A stretch of 36,724 bases of DNA from Penaeus vannamei (taxonomy: Eukaryota; Arthropoda; Malacostraca; Decapoda; Penaeidae), in the NCBI RefSeq assembly GCF_042767895.1, contig NC_091555.1:27143614-27180337 (forward strand), given 5' to 3'. Below the pieces are notes generated by a model, which saw nothing but the letters and a program-made list of their open reading frames with translations, was not told where the DNA came from and ran no database searches. Positions 25,361-36,724 of this stretch are shown here, piece by piece; within the stretch, counting starts at the first letter, position 1; the number at the start of each line of letters is the position of its first letter. Position numbers and translations under genes: made by a program.

Positions 25361-26247
25361 TATATCATTATTGTCATTATTCTTATGATTATCATCATTA
25401 TAGTCATTATCGTCATGATTATCATTATTATCATTATTATTATTGCAGCTATAATCATTATTATGCTAATTATTACTGTCATTTTCATCATTATAACTAT
25501 TTTTATAATGATAATAACAATAATAATTTTAGAAATAATAATGACAATAATACTCATTATAATAACAATAATAATATTATTTCTTTTGTCATTATTAGTC
25601 TGAAAATTATTAGAATAGAGTTGATTATTGCTATTATTGAAGTAACTATAAAAAATTATCATTACAATTATCATTTTATTATTATCATTATTATTGTCAT
25701 TATCATCATAATTATCATCATTATTGTTAATAATAAAGGAATTATCATGAAAATCATCATAATTACCTGAACTAACGTTAAAATCATCATAATTATTATT
25801 AAAAAGCGAAAAATGGGGATCTTCGACCTTTCTCTCCAAAGGCTGTAATACTCTAGATTTTGAGTTTTTTCGACTTTGGGGATTTTATTAGTTTTAGCCT
25901 TTATTTCATTATAAATGGACTCTATGATTATTATCATCATTATTCTCATTATTCTTATGATTATCATTATAGTCATTATCGTCATGATTATTATTATCAT
26001 TATTGCACTTATAATGATTATTATGCAAACTATTACTGTCATTTTCATTATTATAACTCTTTTTATAATGATAATGAGAATAATGATAATTTTAGAAATA
26101 ATAATGACAATAATGCTCATTATAATAACAACAATAATGGTATTATCATTAATTCTATTGTCATTATTAGTATGAAAATTATTAGAATAGAGTTAAGTAT
26201 TGCTATTACTGCAGTAATTATCAAAATTATCATTATAATCATCATTG

Positions 26248-26283
<36 letters not shown>
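26248..26283 (+). repeat. Pure (ATT)12 microsatellite
   Basis: Twelve uninterrupted ATT triplets stand where other monomers carry interrupted ATTATC triplets. It is the longest perfect trinucleotide run noticed in the window. Confidence 0.9.
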
Positions 26284-26389
26284 GTCATTATCATCATAAT
26301 TATCATCATTATGGTTAATAATAAAGGTATTATCATGAAAATCCTCATAGTTACCTGAATTAATGTTAAAATCATCATAATTATGATTT

Positions 26390-26511
26390 AAAAGCGAAAA
26401 AGGTTTTTTTTCGACCTTTCTCTCAAAAAGCTGTAATACGCTAGATTTTGCCGTTTTTTCGACTTTTGGGATTTTAATAGTTTTAGCTTTTATTTCATTA
26501 TAAATGGACTC
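26390..26511 (+). repeat. Conserved island of the monomer (representative copy)
   Basis: This 122 bp segment is typical of about 50 copies. Order: AAAAGCGAAAAAGG, a T tract of variable length, TTCGACCTTTCTCTCAAAA, GCTGTAATACGCTAGATTTTGCCG, T tract, TTCGACTTTTGGGATTTTA, AGTTTTAGC, TTATTTCATTATAAATGGACTC. It is the only part of the monomer free of triplet periodicity, holds most of the CpG sites, and aligns best between copies. Short inverted repeats (AAAGGT/ACCTTT across the T tract; AAAGGCT/AGCCTTT about 60 bp apart in most copies) could let it fold. Function unknown; it could be a protein-binding or recombination site, or simply the ancestral non-microsatellite core. Confidence 0.8.
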
Positions 26512-28079
26512 TTTGCTTATTATTATCATCATTATCATTGTTGTCATTATTCTTATGATCATCATCATTATAGTCATAATCGTCATGATTATCATTATTA
26601 TCATTATCATTATTGCAGTTATAATGATTATTATGCTAATTATTAGTGTCATTTTCATCATTATAACAATTCTATAATGATAATAACAATAATAATAATT
26701 TTAGAAATAATAATGACAATAATATTCATTTTAATAACAATAATAAGGATATTATTTCTTTTGTCATTATTAGTATGAAAATTATAAGAATAGAGGTAAT
26801 TACTGCTATTATTGCAGTAATTATAAAAAAATATCATTATAATTATCATTATATTATTATTATCATTATTATTATTGTCATTATCATCATAATTATCAAT
26901 ATGGTTAATAATAAAGGAATTATCATGAAAACCCTCATAATTACCTGAATTAATGTTAAAATCATGATAATTACCGTATAAAACTGAAAAGGGTTTTTTC
27001 GACCTTTCTCTCAAAAGGCTGTAATTCGCTAGATTTTGCCGTTTATTCGACTTTAGGGATTTTATAAGTTTTACCCTTTATTTCATTATTCTTATGTTTA
27101 TCATCATTATAGTCATTATCGTCTTGATTATCATTATCATTATCATTATTGCAGTTATAATGATTATTATGCAAATTATTATTGACATTTTCATCATTAT
27201 AAATATATTTATGATGATAATTTTAGAAATAATAATGACAATAATGCTCATTATAATATCAATAATATTATTAATATTACTATTGTCATTATTAGTGTGA
27301 AAATTATTAGAATAGAGTTAATTATTGCTATAATTGCAGTAATTATGAAAATTATCATTATAATTATGATTTTATTATTATCCTTATTATTATTGTCATT
27401 ATTATCATAATTATCATCATTATGGTTAATAATAAAGGAATTATCATGAAAACCATCATAATTATTTGAATTAATGTTTAGATCATCATAATTATTATTT
27501 AAAAACGAAAAAGGTTTTTTTTTTTTACCTTCCTCTCAAAAGGCTAGATTTTGTCGTTTTTTCGACTTTTGGCATTTTATTAGTTTTAGACTTTATTTCA
27601 TTATAAATGGACTCTATTATTATTATCATCATTATTATCATTATGCTTTTGATTATCATCATTATATTCATTATCGTAATGATTATCATTATCACAATTG
27701 CAGTTTTAATGATTTTTATGTTAATTATTACTGTCATTTTCATCATTATAACTAATTTTATGATGATATTAACAATAATAATAATTTTAGAAATAATAAT
27801 GACGATAATACTCATTATAATAACAATGATAATGATATTATTTCTTTTGTCATTATTAATATGAAAATTACTAGAATATAGTTGATTATTGCTATCATTG
27901 CAGTAATTATAAAAATTGTCATTATAAGTATCATTATATTATTATTATCATTATTATTATTGTCATTATCATCATAATTATCATCATTATTGTTAATAAT
28001 AAAGGAATTATCATGAAAATCACCATAATTACCTTAATTAATGTTAAAATCATCACAATTATCATTTAGAACTCAAAAG

Positions 28080-29500
28080 GCTGTAATACGCTAGATTTTG
28101 CCGTTTTTTGTACTTTTGGGATTTTATTAGTTTTACCATTATTTCATTACAAATGGACTCTATAATTATTATCATCATTATTGTCATTATTCTCATGATT
28201 ATCATCATTATTGTCATTATTCTTATGATTATCATCATTATAGTCATTATCGTTATGATTATCATTATTATTATCATTATTGCAGTTATAATGATTTTTA
28301 TGCTAATTATTACTGTCATTTTTATAATTATAACTATTTTTATAATGACAATAACAATAATGATATTTATCAAAATTATCATTATAATTATCATTCTATT
28401 ATCATTATCATTATTATCATTGTCATTATCATCATAATTACCATCATTATTGTTAATAATAAAGGAATCATCATGATAATCCTCATCATTACCCGAATTA
28501 ATGTTAAAATTATTATAATTATCATTTAAAAGCGAAAAAAGTTTTTTTTCGACCTTTCCTTTAAAAGACTGTAATACGATAGTTTTTGCCGTTTTTCGAC
28601 TTTTTATTAGTTTTAAACTTCATCTAATTCTAAATGGACTCTAAGATGCTATTTATTAGTCATTTTCATCATTATAACTATTTTTATAATGATAATAACA
28701 ATAATGATAATTTTAGAAATAATAATGACAATAATACTCTTTATAATAACAATAATAATGATATTATTTCTATTGTCATTATTAGTATGAAAATTATTAT
28801 AATAGAGTTAATTATTGCTATTATTGCAGTAATTATCAAAATTATCATTGTGATTATCATTTTATTATTATTATCAATATTATTATAGTCATTATCATAA
28901 TTATCATCATTATTGTTAATGATAAAGGAATTATTATGAAAATCATCACAATTACCTGAATCAATGTTTAAATCATCATGATTATCAATCAAAACCGAGA
29001 AAGGTTTTTTTCGACCTTTCTCTCATAAGGCTGGATTTTGCAGTTTTTTTTCGACTTTTGGGATTTTATTAGTTTTAGCCTTTATTTCATTATAATTGGA
29101 CTCTATGATTATTATTATCATCATTATTGTCATTATTCTTATGATTATCATCATTATGGTCATTATCGTCATGATTATCATTATTATCATTATCATTATT
29201 GCAGTTATAATAATTATTATGCAAATTATTACTGTTATAACTATTTTTATAGTGATAACAATAATGATAATTTTAGAAATGATTATGACAAAAATTCTCT
29301 TTATAATAACAATAATAATGATAATATCATTTCTATTGTCATTATTAGTATGAAAATTATAAGAATAGAGTTAATTATTGCTATTACTGCAGTAATTATC
29401 AAAATTATCATTATAATTATCATTTTATTATAATCATCATTATTGTCATTATCATCATCATTATCATCATTATGGTTAATAAAGGAAAATCATCATAATT
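28080..29500 (+). repeat. Higher-order repeat, copy 1
   Basis: Consecutive monomers that match 34345-35885 in order. Shared private features are the 30 bp front duplication, a deletion joining the GACAATAACAATAATGAT region to AAAATTATCATTATAAT, GGAATCATCATG in the tail, TACGATAGTTTTTGCCG in the next island (about 28575), AAAACCGAGAAAGG with GGCTGGATTTTGCAG in the following island, and ATGGTTAATAAAGG lacking one TAA in the next tail. This copy also has a deletion of about 110 bp just after the anchor at 28633 that copy 2 lacks. Confidence 0.8.
28171..28230 (+). repeat. 30 bp tandem duplication, first higher-order copy
   Basis: ATCATCATTATTGTCATTATTCT followed by C/TATGATT occurs twice in a row with one difference. 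The same duplication occurs at 34441-34500, linking the two monomers by descent. Confidence 0.85.
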
Positions 29501-29853
29501 ACATGAATAAATGTTAAAATCATAATTATAATTTAAAAGCGAAAAAGGGGGTTTTCGAGTTTTCTCTCAAAAGGCTAATACGCAATATTTTGCCGTTTTT
29601 CGACATGTGGGATTTTATTAGTTTTAGCCTTTATTTCATTATAAATGGACTCTATGATCATTATTATCATCATTATTGTCATTATTCTAATGATTATCAT
29701 CATTATAGTCATTATCGTCATGATTATCATTATTATCATTATCATTTTTGTAGTTTTAATGATTATTATGCTAATTATTCCTGTCATTTTCATCATTATA
29801 ACTATTTTTATAATGATAATAACAATAATAATGATTTTAGAAATAATAATGAC

Positions 29854-29913
29854 AATAATACTCATTATAATAACAATAATACTCATAATAACAATAATAC
29901 TAATTATAATAAC
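29854..29913 (+). repeat. Local 18-21 bp triplication
   Basis: AATAATACTCATTATAATAAC (21 bp), an 18 bp copy lacking one TAT-like triplet, and a third 21 bp copy with one change. This segment is single in neighbouring monomers, and the expansion is again a multiple of three. Confidence 0.8.
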
Positions 29914-32900
29914 AATAATAATGATATTATTTCTTTTGTCATTACTAGTATGAAAATTATTAGAATAGAGTTACTTATTGCTATTATTGCAGTAATTATC
30001 AAAATCATCATCATAATTATCATATTATTATCATTATTATTATTGTCATTATCATCATAATTATCATTATTGTTAATAATAAAGGAATTATCATGAAAAT
30101 CATCATAATTTCCTAAATTAATTTTAAAATCATCATAATTATCATTTAAAAGCGAGTAAGGTTTATTTTTTCGACCTTTCTCTTAAAAGGCTGTAATACG
30201 CTAGATTTTGCCGTTTTTTCGACTTGTGGGATTTTATTAGTTTTAGCCATTATTTCATTATAAATGAAATAAATTATTATCATTATCATCATTATTGTCA
30301 TTATTCTTATGATTATCATCATTATAGTCATTATCGTCATGATTATCATTATTATCATTATCATTATTGCAGTTATAATGGTTATTATGCTAATTATTGC
30401 TATCATTTTCATCATTATAACTATTTGTATAATGATAATACCAATAATAATAATTCTAGAAATAATAATGACAATAATACTCATTATCATAACAATAATA
30501 ATGATATCATTTCTTTTGTCATTATTAGAATGAAAACTATTAGAATAGAGTTAATTATTGCTATTATATCATGTAATATAGAAAAATTATCATTATCATT
30601 ATATTATTATCATTATTGTTATTGTCATTATCATCATAATTATAATCATTATTGTTAATAATAAAGGAATTATTATGGCAATCATCATAATTACCTGAAT
30701 TAGTGTTAAAATCATCATAATTATAATTTAAAAAGCGAAAAACTTTTTTCGACGTTTCTCTCAAAAGGCTGTAGATTTTGCTTTTGGGATTTTATTAGTT
30801 TTAGCCTATATTTCATTATAAATGGGCTCGATGCTTATTATTGTTATTGTCATTATTCTTATGATTATCATCATTATAGTCATTATCGTCATGATAATCA
30901 TTAATATTATTATCTTTATTGCAGTTATAATGATTATTATGCTAATTATTACTGCCATTTTCATCATTATAACTATTCTTATAATGATAATTCCAATAAT
31001 GATAATTTTAGAAATGATAATGGCAATAATACTTATTATAAAACAATTATAATGACATTTTTATTTCTATTGTCATTATTAGTATGAAAATAATTAGAAT
31101 AGAGTTAATTATTGTTATTATTGCATTTATTATTATAATTATCATTATAATTATCGGTTTATTATTATCATTATTATTATTGTCATTATCATCATAATTA
31201 TCATCATTATGGTTAATAATAAAGGAATTATTATGAAAATCATCATAATTACCTCAATTAATATCAAAATAATCATAATTATCATTTAAAAACGAAAAAG
31301 TTTTTTTTCGACCTTCATCTCAAAAGGCTGTAATACGCTAAAGTTTGCCGTTTTTTCGACCATTTTATTAGTTTGAACCTTTATTTCTTTATAAATGGAC
31401 TCTATGATTGTTATCATTATCATCATTATTGTCATTATTCATATGATTATCATCATTATAGTCATTATCATCATGATTATCATTATTATCATTATAATTT
31501 TTGTAGTTTTAATGATTAATATGCTAATTATTTTCATCATTAAAACTATTTTTATAATGATAATAACAATAATGGTAATTTTAGAAATAATAATGACAAT
31601 AATACTCATTATAATAAGAAAAATAATGATATTTTTTCTTTTGTCATGATTAGTATGAAAATTATTAGGATAGAGTTAATTATTGCTATTATTGCAGTAA
31701 TTATAAAAAAATCATTATAATTATCATTTTATTATTATCATTATTATTATTGTCATCATCATCATAATTATCATAATTATTGTTAATAATAAAGGAATTA
31801 TCATGAAAATCATCATAATTACCAGAATTAATGTTAAAATCATCATAATTATCATTTAAAAGCGAAAAAGGGGGTTCTTCGACCTTTCTCTCAAAAGGAT
31901 GTAATACGCTAGATTTTGCCGTTTTTTCCGACTTTTGGTATTTTATTAGTTTTAGCCTTTATTTAATTATAAATGGACTCTATGATTATTATCATTATCA
32001 GTGTCATTATTCTTATGATTATCATCCTTATAGTCATTATCGTCATGATTATCATTATTATCATTATCATTATTGCAGTTTTAATGATTATTATGCTAAT
32101 TATTACTGTCATGTTCGTCTTTATAACTATTTTCATAATGATAATAACAATAATAATAATTTTAGAAATAATAATGACAATAATACTCATTATAATAACA
32201 ATAATAATTATATTATTTCTTTTGTCATTATTAGTATGAAAAGTATTATGAATAGAGTTAATTATTGCCATTATTGCAGTAATTATAAAAAATTATCTTT
32301 ATATCATTATTATTATTATTATTGTCATTATCATCATAATTATCATCATTATTGTTAATAACAAAGGAATTATCATGGAAATCATCATAATTACCTGAAT
32401 TAATGTTAAAATCCTCATAATTATAAATTAAAAGCGAATAAGGGGGTTCTTCGACCTTTCTCTCAAAAGGCTGTAATATGCTAGATTTTGCCATTTTTTC
32501 GACTTTTGGGATTTTATTTGTTTTAGCCTTTATTTCATTATAAATGGATTCTATGATTATTATTATCATTATTCTCTTTATTCATATGATTATCATTATA
32601 GTCATTATCATCATGATTATTATTATTATCATTATCATTATTCCAGTTATAATAATTATTATGCAAATTATTACTGCCAGATTCATCGTCACAACTATTT
32701 TTATAATGATAATAACAATAATGATAATTTTAGAAATAATAATGACAAAAATGCTTATTATAATAACAATAATAATAATATTCCTTTTATTGCAGTAATT
32801 ATCAAAATTATCATTATAATCATAATTTTTTTTATTATCATTATTATTGTTGTCATTATCATATTATCATCATTATGGTTAATAATAAATGTGTTATCAT

Positions 32901-34344
32901 GAAAATTATCGTAATTACGTGAATTTATGTTAAAATCATCATAGTTATCAATTAAAAGCGAAAAAGGTTTTTTTCGACCTTTCTCTCAAAAAGCTGTAAT
33001 ACACTAGATTTTGCCGTTTTTTCTACCTCTAGGATTTTATTAGTTTTAACTTTTATTTCACTATAAATGGACTCTTTGCTCATTATTATCATCATTATTC
33101 TCATTATTCTTATAATTATCATCATTATTGTCATTATCGTCATGATAATCATTATTATCATTATCATTATTGCACTTCTAATGATTATTATGCTAATTAT
33201 TACTATAATTTTCATTGTAACTATTTTTATAATGATAATAACAATAATAATAGTAATTTTAGAAATAATAACGGCAATAATAGTCATTATAATGACAATG
33301 ATAATGATATTACTTCTTTTGTCATTATTAGTATTAAAATTATTAGAATAGGGTTAATTATTGCTGTTATTGCAGTAATTATAAAAAATATCATCATTAT
33401 CATTGTTCTTATGATTATCATCATTATAGTAATTATCGGCAAGATTATCATTATTATCATTATCTTTATTGCAGTTATAATGATTATAATTCTAATTCGT
33501 ACTGTCATTTTCATCATTATAACTATTTTTATAATGATAATAAAAATAATAATAATTTTACAAATAATAATGACAATAATACTCATTATAATAGCAATAA
33601 TAATGATATTATTTCTTCTGTCATTATTAGAATGAAAATTATTAGAATAGAGTTAATTATTGCTATTATTGCTGTATTTATTTTAAAAATCATAATAATT
33701 ATCGTTATATTATTATTATCATTGACATTATAATCATAATTATCATCATTATTGTTAATAATAAAAGAATTATCATGAAAAAAAATTTCGACATTGTCTC
33801 AAAAGGCTGTAATACGCTTGATTTTCCCGATTTTTTGACTTCTGGGATTTTAATAGTTTTAGCCTTTATTTCATTATAAATGGACTCTTTGATTATTATG
33901 ATTATTGTCATTATTCTTATGATTATCATCATTATAGTCATTATCGTCATGATTACCATTATTAGCATTATCATTATTGCAGTTATAATGATTATTATGC
34001 AAATCATTACTGACATTTTTATCATTATAACGATTGTTATAATGATAATAACAATAAGGATAATTTTAGAAATAATAATGACAACAATATTCATTATAAT
34101 AACAATAATAATGGTATTATTATTATTCCTATTGTCATTATTAGTTTTAAAAATATTAGAATAGAGTTCATTATTGCTATTATTGCAGTAATTATGAAAC
34201 TTATCATTATAATTATCATTTTAATATTATCGTTATTATTATTGTCATTATCATCATAATTATCATCATCATGGTTAATAATAGAGGAGTTATCATGAAA
34301 ATCATCATAATTACCTGAATTGATGACAAAATCATCATAATTAT

Positions 34345-35885
34345 CATTTAATACGCTAGATTTTGCTGTTTTTTTTACTTTTAGGATTTTATTAATTTTA
34401 CCCTTTATTTCATTATAAATGGACTCTATGATTATTATCATCATTATTGTCATTATTCTTATGATTATCATCATTATTGTCATTATTCTTATGATTATCA
34501 TCATTATAGTCATTATCGTCATGATTATCATTATTATTATTATCATTATTGCAGATATAATGATTTTTAAGCTAATTATTACTGTCATTTTTATAATTAT
34601 AGCTATTTTTATAATGACAATAACAATAATGATAATTATTAAAATTATCATTATAATTTTCATTCTATTATCATTATTATCATTGTCATTATCATCATAA
34701 TTATCACCATTATTGTTAATAATAAAGGAATCATCATGAAAATCCTCATCATTACCTGAATTAATGTTAAAATCATCATAATTATTATTTAAAAGCGAAA
34801 AAATTTTTTTTTCGAACTTTCTCTCAAAACACTGTAATACGATAGTTTTTGCCGTTTTTCGACTTCTTGGATTTTATTAGTTTTAGCTTTCATCTCATTA
34901 TAAATGGACTCTATGATTATTATTATCATCATTCTTGTCATTATTCTTATGATTATCATTATTATAGTCATTATCGTCATGATTATCATTATTATCATTA
35001 TCATTATTGCAGTTATAATGATTATAATGCTAATTATTATTCTCATTTTCATCATCATAACTATTTTTATAATGATGATAACAATAATGATAATTTTGGA
35101 AATAATAATGACAATACTCATTATAATGACAATAATAATGATATTATCATTTCTATTGTCATTATTAGTATGAAAATTATTAGAATAGAGTTAATTATTC
35201 CTATTATTGCAGTAATTATCAAAATTATCATTATGATTATCATTTATTACTATTATCAATATCATTATAGTCACTATCATCATAATGATCATTATTGTTA
35301 ATGATAAAGGAATTATCATGAAAATCATCATAATTACCTGAATTAATGTTTAAATCATCATAATTATCAATTAAAACCGAGAAAGGTTTTTTTCGACCTT
35401 TCTCTCATAAGGCTGGATTTTGCAGTTTTTTTTCGACTTTTGGGAATATATTAGTTTTAGCCTTTATTTCATTATAAATGGACTCTATGATTATTATTCT
35501 CATCCTTATTGTCATTATTCTTTTGTTTATCATCATTATAGTCATTATCGTCATGGTTATCATTATTATCATTATGATTATTGCAGTTATAATAATTATT
35601 ATGCAAATTATTACTGTCATTTTCATCATAACTATTTTTATAATGATAACAACAATAATGATAATTTTAGAAATAATAATAACAATAATACTCTTTATAA
35701 TAACAATAATAATGATGATATTATATCTATTGTCATTATTAGTATGAAAATTATTAGAATAGAGTTAATTATTGCTATTATTGCAGTAATTATCAAAATT
35801 ATCATTATAATTATCATTTTATTATTATCATTATTATTGTCATTATCATTATAATTATCATCATTATGGTTAATAAAGGAGTTAT
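34345..35885 (+). repeat. Higher-order repeat, copy 2
   Basis: Same monomer order and private variants as 28080-29500. Anchor offsets are 6266 (28152 to 34418), 6270 (28633 to 34903) and 6382 (29095 to 35477); the step between the last two is explained by the deletion in copy 1. Similarity appears to continue into the monomer at 36043 (compare 29644), with weaker support. Confidence 0.8.
34441..34500 (+). repeat. 30 bp tandem duplication, second higher-order copy
   Basis: Two identical head-to-tail 30-mers (TCATTATTGTCATTATTCTT plus ATGATTATCA). This is the homologue of 28171-28230. Confidence 0.9.
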
Positions 35886-36724
35886 CATGAAAATTGTCAT
35901 AATTACCTGAATTAATGTTAAAATCACAATTATCATTCAAAAGAGAAAAAGGTTTTTTTTTCGAGCTTTCTCTCAAAAGGCTAGATTCTGCAGTTTTTTC
36001 GACTTTTGGGATTTTATTAGTTTTAACCTTTATTTCATTATAAATGGACTCTATGATTATTATCATCATCATTATTGTCATTATTCTTATGATTATCTTC
36101 ATTATAGTCATTATCGTCATGATTATCATTATTACCAGTATCATTATTTCAGTTATAATTATTATTATGCTAAATATTACTGTCATTTTCATCTATATAA
36201 CTATTTCTATAATGATGATAACAATAATAATAATGTTACAAATAACAATGACAATAATACTCATTATAATAACAATAATAATGATATTATTTCTTTTGTC
36301 ATTATTAGTATGAAAATTATTAGAATAGAGTTAGATATTGCTATTATTGGAGTAATTATAAACAAATTATCATTATAATTATCATTATCTTAATTGTCAT
36401 TATTGTTAATAATAAAGGAATTATCATGAAAATCATCATAATTACCTGAATTAATGTTAAAATCATCACAATTATCATATAATAGCCAAAAAAGGGTTCT
36501 TCGACCTTTCTCTAAAAAGGCTATAATACGCTTCATTTTGCCGTTTTTCGACTTTTGGGATTTTATTAGTTTTAATCCTTATTCTATTATAAATGGACTC
36601 TATGATTATTATCACCATCATTATCATCATTATTGTAATTATTATTATGATCATCATCTTTATAGTCATTATCGTCATGATTATCCTTATCATCATTATC
36701 ATTATTGCAGTTATAATGATTATT

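Larger units (their letters stand above)
24800..36724 (+). repeat. Satellite array block 3, about 22 monomers in + orientation
   Basis: Anchors start at 24799, 25342, 25914, 26503, 27606, 28152, 28633, 29095, 29644, 30263 (degenerate, AAATGAAAT), 30821, 31394, 31972, 32543, 33066, 33879, 34418, 34903, 35477, 36043 and 36592. A partial monomer that lost its anchor lies at about 27040-27560 (TTTCATTATTCTTATG junction near 27090), and another lacking island and anchor begins near 33389. The block includes a higher-order repeat and several local expansions. It continues past the window end. There are no genes; the open frames are repeat-encoded runs of Ile/Met/Leu or Asn/Asp/Tyr. Confidence 0.95.

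Noticed and set aside
26390..26511. CENP-B box in the conserved island (TTCGACTTTTGGGA)
   Set aside because: The CENP-B box needs TTCG, seven bases, then CGGG. Here the TTCG is present but the spacing and the CGGG core do not fit, even in the CGGG-bearing copy near 19960.
1..36724. Many open frames of 60-190 codons on both strands, rich in Ile/Met, His/Tyr or Asn/Asp
   Set aside because: They arise from three-base periodic AT-rich satellite, overlap on both strands, shift frame between homologous monomers and show no domain or motif. The Asn/Asp-rich ones recall low-complexity proteins of AT-rich protists, but the tandem monomer structure explains them fully.
1..36724. Mitochondrial or plastid AT-rich control region
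   Set aside because: No organelle genes or tRNAs appear in 36 kb, and a scaffold gap with inverted satellite blocks fits a nuclear array better.

Overview
The window is a single AT-rich satellite DNA array, by eye about four-fifths A+T. It holds no protein-coding or RNA gene that I can support. The composition, the 36 kb of roughly 0.53-0.59 kb tandem monomers, a 490 bp foldback-type insertion and an assembly gap of exactly 500 N point to a heterochromatic (pericentromeric, subtelomeric or interstitial) region of a eukaryotic nuclear genome. An animal with a large repeat load is my guess; nothing in the sequence identifies the species.

Each monomer has two parts. A conserved, more complex island of about 120 bp (poly-T tract, TTCGACC, CTCAAAAGGCTG, TACGCTAG, GCCG, TTCGACTTTTGGGATTTTATTAG, AGCCTTTATTTC) ends in the anchor ATAAATGGACTC. 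About 430 bp of three-base-periodic sequence follows: ATT/ATC/GTC triplets first, then, after a 10-bp-stem hairpin, the complementary AAT/GAT/ACA triplets, then ATT/ATC again. This periodicity removes stop codons from some frames and produces many Ile/Met-, His/Tyr- or Asn/Asp-rich open frames that are not genes.

Layout: 1-20190 monomers in + orientation; 20191-20496 inverted; 20497-20996 gap of N; 20997-22002 + orientation; 22003-22492 a foldback element with 127/134 bp inverted arms around a 229 bp unique loop; 22493-24799 inverted; 24800-36724 + orientation. The element lies on the axis of a much larger palindrome: the satellite on both sides shares private variants for at least 1 kb. A second, perfect 187 bp inverted repeat surrounds the 24799 orientation switch. 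At every orientation switch at least one partner breaks at the ATGGAC anchor.

Between these landmarks the array shows ordinary and less ordinary satellite evolution. There are truncated and island-less monomers, two intermingled subfamilies with linked diagnostic variants, a higher-order repeat of about 6.3 kb (28080-29500 against 34345-35885), and local slippage expansions. The most interesting content is structural: anchor-associated inversions and a palindrome centred on a foldback element.
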